Origin: Candidatus Saganbacteria bacterium
Lineage (GTDB): Bacteria > Margulisbacteria > WOR-1 > XYC2-FULL-46-14 > WPAF01
Direction of reading: 5' to 3'
DNA length: 53,325 nt
Assembly: GCA_009772965.1 (NCBI GenBank)
Contig: WPAF01000011.1
Coordinates: 1 to 53,325, forward strand
The notes below the pieces were generated by a model, which saw only the letters and a list, made by a program, of their open reading frames with translations, was not told where the DNA came from and searched no databases. Of this stretch, positions 41,940-53,100 are shown one piece after another. Positions within the stretch are counted from its first letter, which is position 1, and every line of letters starts with the position of its first letter. The translations under genes and the position numbers were made by a program.

Positions 41940-43151
41940 ATGGAAAACGCCCCGTGGCGGATAATTTTTTTAGGCGCGGCCGCATCTTTAATCCTCCTAT
42001 TCATCACTTATTTCTTGATACTCCCGAAAACAGCAAATTTTGACCAGCAAAAAATAGAAAAAATCCTGGAATTTAAAAATTCTTATGTTTCCGGCAGGGA
42101 CAACGGGAAAAAAGTATGGGAATTTTACGCTAAAGAAGGCTGGTCCGGAAAAAGCGGAGATGTCACATATCTTAAAGATGTTTCAAAGGGCAGGTTTTAT
42201 AAAAACGGCGACTTAATTGTAAAAGACCTTGAAGCTCCGCTGGTAAAAGCATGGAAAAAAAACAAGTTAATTGAAGCTTTTGGCGAAAGCAATTCTACAA
42301 ACGAAAGCAGGCTAAAAGCTGTAATAGCTTTTACTCCCCGCGGCAGAAGAAAATTCGCGAACTTAATCTCCGACCAAATCACTTATAACCCTGACGCAAA
42401 AACATCCACCGTCTCCGGAAGAATAAGTCTTAAAGATAATGCTTCATCCCTGTTTTCAAACAACATGTCTATCGACCATGAAAAGGAAATATCGAGTTTA
42501 TCAAACGGCGTAAAATATAAAAGGCCGGATATTTCAATAAATTGCGATACGATTGATTATTTTGCCAAAGAAGAAAAAATGATCTGCCGCGCCAGCATAG
42601 AAACAACTGTCAAAAGCAAGCCAAATGCCACAAGCCTAAAATGCGATTACATGGAAGTATTTATTGAAAGCAATAAAGACGTCATTGCCCTAGGAAGCAT
42701 TGAAGCAACACAAGGCAAAAAAATAATTTTTGGAAACTCCCTTACGTATAACAAGAAATTTAAATATATAATTATTAAAGAAAATGTTAAGGCAATAATA
42801 GAAAAGGCGAAAGTAATTTTAAAAGAAAGGACCATCAACCGTTTAAAAAGCGAAGAAGCAAAAAAAATACTCCATGAAAAAACTGTCCTTACTTCAAACC
42901 TCTTGGAACTTTCAACTGAAAATGGCAATGCCAAGGCGATCGGAAATGTTTTTGTCCTGCAAAAAGGAAAAGTCGCAAAAGCCGACAGCGCAATTTATTC
43001 TGAAAAAGATGAAACGATAACTTTAACAAGGGGTGTTTTTTTAAAAAAGGAGAAGCAATGGATCAAATGCCAAAAGATAATTGTTTCTGTTAAAAATGAA
43101 ACCTTTGACGCAGCCGGGTCGGTTGAAGCAGAGTTTAAAATTAAGAAGTAG
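41940..43151 (+). CDS. LptC-type protein fused to an OstA/LptA-like domain
   Basis: 403 residues. An N-terminal membrane anchor (about 8-28) is followed by an LptC-like beta region (YVSGRDNGKKVWEFYAKEGW, GRFYKNGDLIVKD). The C-terminal part continues as repeated OstA/LptA-like strands (ISINCDTIDYFAKEEKMICR, KSKPNATSLKCDYMEVFI, EATQGKKIIFGNSLTYN, ELSTENGNAKAIGNVFV, AKADSAIYSEKDETITLTRG). LptC normally has about 190 residues, so this chain holds both the IM-anchored LptC jelly roll and LptA-like bridge material. It should carry LPS or a similar glycolipid to the outer membrane. It begins immediately after the previous stop. The convergent PorV-like gene ends 39 bp away. Confidence 0.82.
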   Translation: MENAPWRIIFLGAAASLILLFITYFLILPKTANFDQQKIEKILEFKNSYVSGRDNGKKVWEFYAKEGWSGKSGDVTYLKDVSKGRFYKNGDLIVKDLEAPLVKAWKKNKLIEAFGESNSTNESRLKAVIAFTPRGRRKFANLISDQITYNPDAKTSTVSGRISLKDNASSLFSNNMSIDHEKEISSLSNGVKYKRPDISINCDTIDYFAKEEKMICRASIETTVKSKPNATSLKCDYMEVFIESNKDVIALGSIEATQGKKIIFGNSLTYNKKFKYIIIKENVKAIIEKAKVILKERTINRLKSEEAKKILHEKTVLTSNLLELSTENGNAKAIGNVFVLQKGKVAKADSAIYSEKDETITLTRGVFLKKEKQWIKCQKIIVSVKNETFDAAGSVEAEFKIKK

Positions 43152-43520
43152 CCAGCCTCTTTATCATTTCCGCAGCTCCTTTTTATTACTCTACCATTTC
43201 CCCGTTAAAGAGATCCTGTGGACATTGTCTTTTGAGAGGTCTCTTTGGGACACATACGCATAATCTACTTTTGTATGCCCTGTCTCAAAACCCGCCCCGG
43301 CAGTTATGCCCTCACTATAGCCAACTCTGACTGATAGCCCCTCCTTGCTCCACTCATACCCCGCCGCAACCTCTGCCGCATACCCGTTTCTTAATATCTG
43401 GAATAATCCCGGGTTCAACATCTTATAAGCAAAGCCCAATCTTAATTTTGGCGGCACTTTTTCAACAGTCCCTGTACCCCATGACTGTTGGTTAATTAAC
43501 TCGTCAATCTTAAAACCAAT

Positions 43521-43548
43521 CGTAATGGGTAATTTGTAATGCGTAATG
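43521..43548. repeat. Heptamer array inside the PorV-like gene
   Basis: Four consecutive 7-bp units: CGTAATG, GGTAATT, TGTAATG, CGTAATG. On the coding (-) strand they read CATTACG-like and encode part of HITHYKLPITI. The unit is the reverse complement of the ATTACG type seen at 33062-33082 and 44090-44131. Confidence 0.65.
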
Positions 43549-43645
43549 TGTATCAATACCCCCGGAGTAATAGAATACCCATACCCCTGCCCTTTTAAAA
43601 TATTGGTCATGTCTGTGGTTAGATATTTTCCTGTCACGCCCAAAG

Positions 43646-43720
43646 ACAAATTATCATTTATCTCTCTGGCATAAGAAAGCATAACAAATTATCATTTATC
43701 TCTCTGGCATAAGAAAGCAT
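43646..43720. repeat. 38-bp tandem duplication
   Basis: Identical 37-bp copies at 43646-43682 and 43684-43720. The duplication causes the frameshift in the PorV-like gene. Confidence 0.92.
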
Positions 43721-44089
43721 ATAGGCATTTGAAAACGAGCTGAAGACTCCAAGGTTATATACCTCATTATAATTATCCACTTCTTTTGATGTTTGGCTGA
43801 TATTTCCCGTCCCAACCTGTATCCATGAAATGCCCACTGTTCCCTTAAACACCGGCAAAACATAGCTCATATAATAATGGTCAGAATCAGAAGATAATTT
43901 TGTGGTCATGGTGGTTATTTCGCTCTTTTTAATTATCCCGGCAGGATTCCAAAATGGAGAATCGGCATTATCTGCCACCGCGACAAAAGCGCCCCCCATC
44001 CCCAGCGGCCGCGCGCCTACGCCGGCTCCCAAAAATGACAAATCCACGCCGGCCTGACCAGCAGCAAAAGCCATACTTGAAGCAAGAAT

Positions 44090-44131
44090 CGTAATGAGTA
44101 ACGCATTACGTATTACGCATCCCGCATTACG
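44090..44131. repeat. Heptamer array in the PorV-like signal peptide
   Basis: Six 7-bp units: CGTAATG, AGTAACG, CATTACG, TATTACG, CATCCCG, CATTACG. The first is the reverse complement of the others. They encode most of the signal peptide (MKKRNAGCVIRNALL), so the N-terminus of the protein seems to have come from the repeat. Confidence 0.65.
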
Positions 44132-44136
44132 TTTCT

Positions 44137-47100
44137 TCATTTCAGCACCGCTATTTTTCCTCTGCCGGAAACCGTTGTGCCGCCTGCTCTCGCGACCACT
44201 TCAAAAGGATATATCCCGTTAATTACCATATCTCCTCTTCCATTTTTCCCATCCCATTCTGTATCGTTATATTTTGTCCAAATGCTCGCGCCTTCGCCGT
44301 TTGCGGCACCTGTATCAAAATTCTCTTCGGCTGTTTCAGCAATCACATTATTATTGGAATCAAGTGCCTGGATTTTCCAATTCCATGTCCCTTTCCCTAA
44401 TCCTTCATCAAACTCATGTATCGCATAAGCAATAGCAGGCCTTGATCCAGACTCTGGCGAAGCTTCAGTTATTGAGATATTTTTTAGAAATGTTATGTTT
44501 GTCACATCTTTTCTGGCAACCACTTTATAGCTGGCTTGCCCCCTGATGCCATACCATTCAAATGTCGGCCGCAGGTTTTCTATCTTTTTGCCACCCTTGG
44601 GCGATATGATCTCCAAGTCCGAAGTCTGCTTTACTGATGGAACGCTTAAGATTGAGATTTTGATAGCAAAATTCATGACCCAGACATCGTACTGCCCGTC
44701 TTTGAATGAAGCATAAGCAACTTTAGCGCCGTCAGGCGACCAGGCTGGATTACAATCGGTATTGGTATAATCAGTCAGCGATTTTGACTGATCAACCCCA
44801 TCAGTATCCATGACAAAAATATCGGGATTGCCCTGACGATTGGAAGTGAATGTAATCAGCGGTCGATTGGAGCCATCAGATAATGGAATGGCAAACGGCG
44901 ACCAACAGGGTTCATAATTCCGATCATTGGTCAGGCGGAAGGCCTCCTGTGTCCCGTTTTCATCAATCATCCAAATTTCCTTATTACCAAATCGATCTGA
45001 GGTAAATGCGATCCCCCATTTTGACCATGAGGGTTCAATATCATTCGCTTCTCCGCTTGTGATCTTTTTGGGAATGCTGCTGCCGTCAGCATTGATTTCC
45101 CAAATGTTGTAATTGCCGCTTCGGTTGCTTGAAAACGCGATCTTTGAACTATCCGGCGACCAGCAGGGATCATTATCAATGATTGTCAGATCGGTTAATT
45201 GTTTTAGATTAGAACCATCGGAATTCATTGTCCAGATATCTTTATTCCCCGATCTATCTGATACAAAGGTAATCTTTGTGCTATCGGGCGACCATTTTGG
45301 CTTGCCGTCATAAGCGGGATTATTGGTTAAATTAATATAATTAGCTCCGTCTGAATTCATAATGTATATTTCATAATCGCCAGACCTATTGGAAGAAAAG
45401 GCGATTTTGCTTCCGTCCGGCGACCATGTTGGCTCAATATCCCAGGCATCGGAGGTTGTAAGTTGAGTTAAAGATGAAATAGTCAGTTTCCAGTTATCAT
45501 TATCGGAATTGACAATCAAACTATTTTCAAGATTATTGCCTGCTTTATCCCATGAGGTAAGTTTCAAAATATACTCGCCATCTATAAGCGGCGCGGTATT
45601 CAAAACGGCAAGTATGCTGTCTTTCTTTGGAATATTCGAACTGCCGATTTCTGACCATACATACGGCGTGACATTTGGAGAGTATTCAACTTTATATCCT
45701 TCAAAGTTTGTATCGAGAGCTGTCCCTTTTATTTCGACCAGGCCGGAAAGCTTCTGGTTTAAGATCGGATACGTGATCACCCCGACTAGCGCGCCGGCGT
45801 AGGCTGGCTTTGAATAAATATTGCCGGCATTATCATTGTATAGGAGTTCTGTCCCGTCTTTTGACCATGAAGGATTGGCTGCCCCTTCCTGTGAAATTAA
45901 CTGCTGTGAATTATTGTTCTTTACATCAAATAGCCCGATCCCCTTTTGATTCTGATAGGCAATCTTTGATCCGTCAGGCGACCAGGACGGTTTGGTTTCA
46001 GCCTCAGAACTGGATGTGATCTTTGATTTGCCGCTGCCATCAGTGTTGATCGTCCATAGGTCGAAATTTCCATCCTGGTCGGAATCATACACGATCTTTT
46101 TCCCGTCCGGTGAAAATGAAGGATTGTCATCTCTGAAAGTCGTCTGGTCTTTTGTGATTTGGATTGGATTTGATCCGTCGGCATTTATCTCCCAGATATT
46201 CCATTTGGAAAGCAAAAGCTCGCCCAAACGGTCGGAAGAATAAACAATTTTGCTTCCATCAGGCGACCACTTTGGATTGTTTTCTGTTGCCGAATTAGCG
46301 GTTATCTGTTTTGCTTGAGTTCCGTCCGGATTCATTTTCCAGATATCGATATTCCCTGAACGATCAGAAAGAAAAGCTATTTTTAAACCATCCGGCGACC
46401 AGCTCGGTTGTTTATTCTCTCCTTGCGGAGAACCAATGATCAGTTTTGGGTCTTCATCAGATGTTGGGGGATTGTTGTTGTCAACCGTGACGCTCGCGGA
46501 TTTTACTCTTGCCGCGCCGCTAGCATCTATCGCGGTAACGATAACTGAATATGCCCCATCCGGAACGATTGCGTTAGAATCATTTTTGCCGTTCCATGTT
46601 ATCGCGTGGGATCCGATTGATTGAGATCCGGAAATGGTTCTTACCGTATTGCCGGCTTTGTCTTTTATTGCCGCGGAGACCGAATTTGCATTCTGGGAGA
46701 GAGTATAATTGATGCTGGTTGAGTCCTTTAATCCATCGCCATTTGGTGAAATGAACGCTTCGGAAACAGCAAGTGAAGTTATCTCCGAAGATTTCTGGAC
46801 TTTTATGGTTCCGGATTTTTTTACTATATTCGGGCCGGCGTAGATATAATAAATATAATCGCCGTCAGGGACAAAGTTATTTGCATTGTCTTTCCCATCC
46901 CATTCAACCAGGCGATTGCCAGATGAAGTTAAGGTGTTAAATTGAAGAGTTTTTACTAGCAGATTATCCGCTATTTTTACTTTAAAACTGCCGGAAGCTG
47001 ATGGAGTTCCGTCTAATATTACATCCGCGCTTGTTCCATCTATTGGATTCTTTAAGTTCACAGTCCAACCGCTCAAAACAATGTCGGACGATGGCGAAGT

Positions 47101-50100
47101 ATAATTAGTTGATAGTGACTGGGAGGCTTCGTCATAATTAAAAGGCACTGATATGTCACCGCTTTTTATCCAACCAGCGCTTACGACTGCTGGATCATTA
47201 GAAGTATTCCAGGATTCAGTATAAGAAGTGCTGGCAATAACAGTCGTATCAGGATTCGAAGTTGTGGTGGTTCCAGTATCGCTAAAACGAAGATTAACTC
47301 TACTATTTAAGAGACCTGATAAAGTAAATCTTGGGCTGCTGACTGTAGAAGGAACTATAATCATACTACTTATAGCTTTTGAATAATTGGTTGGGATTCC
47401 TGGACCCGGGGTACAGTTGCCAGCTGGATCATTTGAGGGTGGATTCCAGGGTACAGTATAAGAAGTGCTGCCCACAACATTCGCACCGCTAATGCTCAGC
47501 GAGACATTTGAGTTTGTATTTCCTGAGAGTGCAAAGGTCGGGCTCGGAACATCAGGGTCAACCGTAATAAGACTGCTTACGCTTTCAGAATAATTTGTGG
47601 GACTACCAGGGCCTGACTTGCAACTTTTATTGGTCAGAGAAACGCTGCTGCTCCATGCAGCTCCCGTATAATTATATGCCGCTGTAAGCGCTCCTGAATA
47701 ATTTGCCCCGCTCCAGGAACCGTTAAGTGAAGTTGAAACATATTGATTGTCACTATAAGAACCGCTATATCCAAGCGAGGTGGATTGACCGCTAATTGTA
47801 CCGCCATTGGGGGTTGGAAGGTTAATTGAAACTCCAATAGATTTATTGCCGCCGTAATTTATAGTATCAATTCCTGAATCGGAGGCAGAAATTGGTATTG
47901 AATATCCCATTTCTGCAAGTGATTCCCCAATGTGTACGAAAGCATTTACTATATAAGTTTTCCCTGCTACAGCATTAAAATTCCCCCAATTATTACTTGG
48001 ACCCGCAGCACTTACGGGAGGATACTGTGTATTTAAATTATCAATAAGTAAACTATCAGTTTTATTCTTTATACCTGCAGATGCCGATCCCCCATCTTTA
48101 TTCTGATAAGTAGCCGCATACAAATGATACCAGCATGATCGATTTATATCGGCTGTATAATTAAAACCAGGATACTCATCTTTAGACCATTTTGAGGGGG
48201 CATAACCGGTAGTAGGATCAACAGTTGAAATAAACATATCAGTAGATATTTTAATATTCTCGCTTCCACCCCCATTCACCTTCCAATTAAAACTCTGCGC
48301 CGGATATCTTGTCCCAGAAGCCGTTAGTGCATAATCAAACCATTGAACAGGATGATTCGTCCCTGATGCATTGAGCGTATAAGTAAAATCCTGCCGTGGA
48401 TACCTCGTTCCAACTCCCTTCGCTTCCCACTTATAAGTATTATATTGCGGCTTTTTATAAATCTTAACGGTTACTGGACTGCTCTCAGAAAGAGTATAGT
48501 TAATCCTCGCAACATCATCTATTCCATCAGCGTTCGGAGAAATAATGGTTGGAGATGCTGAGTCGTTTACAACCGCCAAAACATTATTAACTGTCACATC
48601 GCGAATCACTTCACTCTCACTTCCCGCCTTATCTTTTACCCAAAGCTTAATCGAGTAAGAACCATCGCCAACCAAAATCGAATTCCAAGTAGCAAGGGTC
48701 AGGTTGGCAAGGGAAAAATTCCCGCTTCCAATCTCTGTCCAGGTACTTGAAACAGTAGGTTTGCAGTAAACCTTATATTCGAAAATATTCGCATCAGACG
48801 CGGTTCCAACAATCGAAGCAATCCCACTTGCCGTCTGTCCTTGAGTGGGAGAAGTAATTGAAGCCGTCGGAAGAGTGTTATCTACAATAACCGCTTTTGT
48901 CTTTTCGGTTATACCGCTTATATCCTGAGATCTTAGTTTCAGCGTGTAGACTCCGTCAGACAGCCCAGTTGTATTCCAATTACATAATGTTTCGTTAATT
49001 TTTGGTACAACCAAACTTTCAATGGTTGTCCATTGGACAGGGACAAGCCCTGTCCCTACACTAATTTCGTATCCTTTAAAATTATAGGTCGTAAAATCCG
49101 CATCACAAGCTATGCCTTTTATATCAACAATTCCTCGAACTATCTGATTATCAGCTGGCTCCTGAATTTCAGCGATAGCTGGGGAATTATCAATAATTAT
49201 CGGCAAATCGCGGCTTGATTTATTGCCTGCCTTATCTTCGGTTTCAAATCTTAATGTGTAATATCCGTCTTTTACATTTGCTGTTGGCCAGACAAATAAA
49301 TTGCCATTTTGTGAAGTTGTTCCGGTGGACAGTTGCCAAAACTGTATTGGTTCTATCCCATAGCTGTATTTTATTGAATAACTTGCAAGATTTGTGTCGG
49401 AGATTTCACCATTAATATCCATACTTCCGGTATTAACCGATTCTCTGGTCGGGGAAGCAATGGCAATCACCGGCTGAGTATTATCTAAAATAGCGGACAC
49501 TTCACCAGTTGAGGTCTTTCCTGTCTTGTCCGCCGCCCTGATCCTGATCGCATACTGTCCATTTAGGGAACTCGCGCCCCAATCGAAAATATTATTATAT
49601 TGAATGTTTTGCGCTTCAGAAGTTGAATAAATATAGTTCCAGTCGCCGGGATTGGCATTGTCTTGATAATCAATAATATACGATTGGATGTTGTCATCGT
49701 AAACTGTTCCAGAAATGCTGATCGTTCCGGCCAGATAATCGCCGGTTTTAGGAGTAGAAATCGAAACAGTTGGATAAGTGTTATCAACAATAATCATTGT
49801 TGTTTTCTTTACTTCATTTCCTGCTTTATCAATAACCACCAATCTTATCGTATAAGTTTCATCAGATACTGTTTTTGTATTCCAGGTTTCTAAAACCTCG
49901 CTTGCAACCTGATTAGTATGCGTGTTTCCGATCGGATAAAACACAATCGGATTGCTTCCGTTTCCATATTCTACCCGGTATTCTTTAAAATTAATATCCG
50001 AAGCAGTTCCTTTGATTTGGATCGTATCTCCCAACGCCATGTCGTTTGGAGGAAAATCAAGTGAAGCGTTTATAGAATTGTCCACGGTAAATGAAACCTG

Positions 50101-53100
50101 CGAAGAAGAAGCATTGCCTGCTTTATCTGTTGTTGTTAGACGAATTGTGTAGATCCCATTTAGTGAACCAGTTATCCAGTCAGCCAGCTTGTCCTCCGAA
50201 GTCCGCAGGACGAAGGAGGACGTGCCGGTTGAAACTGGAGTTTGAGAAGTTTTAATTTCAGCCCAAGATAAGGGATTAATACCCTCCCCATATTCCACTT
50301 TGTATTGTGAAAAGTTCTGATCGGATGAAGTTCCTTGAATACTTATCACTCCGCCCAATACTTCTTCACTGGTCGGGAAAGTAATATTTGAAACTGGACT
50401 GGTATTGTCAACCACGACAGGCACATCATAAATGAAACTTTCATTTCCTAAATTAACCGCCTTTAACCGAAGCGTATATACTCCGTCAGAAAGGCCATTT
50501 GTATTCCACTGGCCAAGGTCGCCTGAAGCGGGTAAAGTATTTGATTCTAAAATCGCCGACCATGAAGAATGCTCTGCCCCGCCACCGCAAAGAAGATCAT
50601 AATATGAAAATTCGGATGGATTGATGGATATTGACCCCGTAACAGTTACCGAACCTTTTATGTTCTCATTGATCCCGGGAGAGAAGATGGATGCGTACAT
50701 GGTGGAATTAATAATATTTTTAGTTATGACAACGCTATTGGCATTGCCTGCCTTATCGTATGCCGTAAGTCTAAAAGTATAAACACCAGTCGGCAGCAGG
50801 TGAGTGTCAAAATTTGAGATCAGCGCGAAAGATCGCGATGAAAAACCACAACTAATTTCGGTAAATGATGAGGGTTTGGCTCCCGCCCCGTAATCCAATA
50901 TCCAGCTTGAGAAATTATTATCATCAAGCGCTCCCCACAACTCCAGATTGCCGCTTAAATAATAATTGATCGGCCGCGGATCCAGCATGACATAAGGAGG
51001 GGTTTTATCAACGATCATGCTTCCGCTCTTTTCTGAAAAATTATACAGAAAATCGGTCGCCCTTATCACATATGTATAAGTCCCTTCGGATAAACTGGAA
51101 TCGCTCCAATCAAAGTTAAACCCATTCTCATAACTTTTAAGAAACACTTCTTTTTGAGCGGGGCCTTTAATCGACAGCCATACTTCGCAGGTCGGGCTTT
51201 GAGCGTCATGCGCTGAAGCGGAAAGATTGACCGTATTAGAAAGATACAGTTTATCCGCGTTTAAAACATTTAAAATTGGAGGGGTTGTGTCTTTGATCAC
51301 GGTTAATTTATTTGACGGTTTGCTGATATTTCCCGCGGCGTCTTTAGCGGTGGTATAGATGATATTCTCCCCTTCCAAAACATCAATGTTTGATATGATC
51401 CAATCAGGGAAATGAACAGTTTTAGTATAGATATTGCCGTTAATATCCAGCGCTACCAAGGCCTTATTCTCCGCCGTGCCGGAAACAGTAATTAAATCGG
51501 ATTTTGTCGGGGTATACGGCTGATTCACAATAGGAGGATCCGGAGGAGTTAAATCCGCTCCAATAACATACGACCCTGACCGATCAATAAATCCGTTGAA
51601 AACATCATTTTTGAAATTTCCTGATAATTGTTTCCAGGAATTTATATATTCAAACGGCAAGACCGGCTGTCCCGCAAAATTCAATTTAGACCGATCATAA
51701 CGGAAAAGTATCTGGCAGGGCTTGTTGAATTTGAGTCCTTCAGGAAGAAGTTTATAAGTTAAAGTGATATTATCATTTTCCCCTACTTTTAACTTTGTAT
51801 TTCTCATCTCGATTGAAAGCTCGGCTTCAGAAGTTAACGCTCCCTGCGGCACAATGATCTTTAATTCTCCATCCGGGCTGTAGATGATATTGCCGAGAAT
51901 TCCGGTATACGGAGTTTCTACTCTTACAAGCTGATTGCTGTCCAGGTATTTTTTATTGCCTACGCAATCGACTGCGTATAACCGGTAATAAATATATGAA
52001 TTATCTGAGACAAAAAAGCCAAAGCTGTCTTTCCCGTTCCATGAAACCTGATACTGCTTGTCCGCCTCTGCCGTGATCGAATAACTTTGTATCATCGAGC
52101 CCTTTGCATCAAGCACCGAAGCGAATACATTGGCGTATCCGGAAGCTTCGATCAGCTTAAATTTAATGTCCAGCGAGCCGTAATTTTCTTTAAACTGTAA
52201 TTTATAAATGTTATCGGTTAGATTATTGATCTGCGGAGGAGTTGTATCAACTACGATATTGGTTAAGTCATTTACAGCTGAATTGCCGGCAAGGTCTTCT
52301 GCGGATATTTTATATTTATACTTGCCGTCAGGTGCAACATCTCCACTTATCATCATTCCGTCCCAATCGGCAGTTAGAAATGTAGGGACAGGGCTAGTCC
52401 CTGTCCGAATTCTAGATATAAACATATCTCCGCTATCGATAATTTCAATTGTAGAAGAAACCCTTGGCGAAAGATTATCGGATAAATCAAATTTCAATTC
52501 ATCTTCATCAAATTCCCCGTCTGAATTGGGAGAGAATATGCCTGAATTCACAATATTTTTTATTTCCGGCGGGGTAGTGTCAACTGCCACCCATTGAGAT
52601 TCATTGGTTGATGTATTTAAAGCTTTGTCGGTCGCGGTAATTTTGATTGTATACTTTCCATCTTCAACGATTTTTCCTTTATCATCCGTTCCATCCCAGA
52701 GCGCCTGCTGCCAGCAGGGAGGAGATTTATTGGTCCACATTCTCACCGTTTTGCCATCCTTAATTATTTCCCCTTTTACTTCTATGCTTACTTCATTTTG
52801 TTTTAGATAGTTCACTCTCCAATAAGATTTGTCTGTCACGGAATAACTTATTGTTGTCGTATCTTTTTTGCCATCATTATCATCATTATTTGGAGAGAAA
52901 TACTGGCTTGAAACCGGTGGATAGGCATTTGGATTATATGCAATCACAGGCGGTTCGTGGTCAATTTCAAAGCTTACCAGATTTTCTTCCAGATTCAGAT
53001 CATGTCCCGGAGCATTGGTCTTCCCATCCAAACCGCGGAAGTTAAGAAGCTTGTCATAAGCCCGCATATATATCCAATAATTCCCTCCGGGAAGACTTGC

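Larger units (their letters stand above)
43191..44140 (-). pseudogene. PorV/UPF0164-like outer-membrane protein, frameshifted by a 38-bp tandem duplication
   Basis: The N-terminal ORF (44140-43658) has a signal peptide and GVGARPLGMGGAFVAVADN, followed by NADSPFWNPAGI, the hallmark of PorV/UPF0164 proteins. It runs through YMLSYAREINDNL and then into LCFLMPER and a stop. A second ORF (43682-43191) starts with MLSYAREINDNLSLGV and continues to an aromatic C-terminus (LTGKW). A 37-bp sequence is repeated at 43646-43682 and 43684-43720, with a period of 38 bp, which is not a multiple of three. Removing one copy gives one ORF of about 303 residues. It is either a recent mutation, a phase-switch or an assembly error. 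It overlaps the giant gene by 4 bp. Confidence 0.8.

Noticed and set aside
43521-44131. Heptamer arrays as a CRISPR array
   Set aside because: The units are 7 bp with no spacers, and there are no cas genes in the window.
45921-46184. ORFs in other frames inside the propeller repeats of the giant gene
   Set aside because: The giant frame is continuous and has clear repeated domains; the alternative frames only mirror the repeated DNA.
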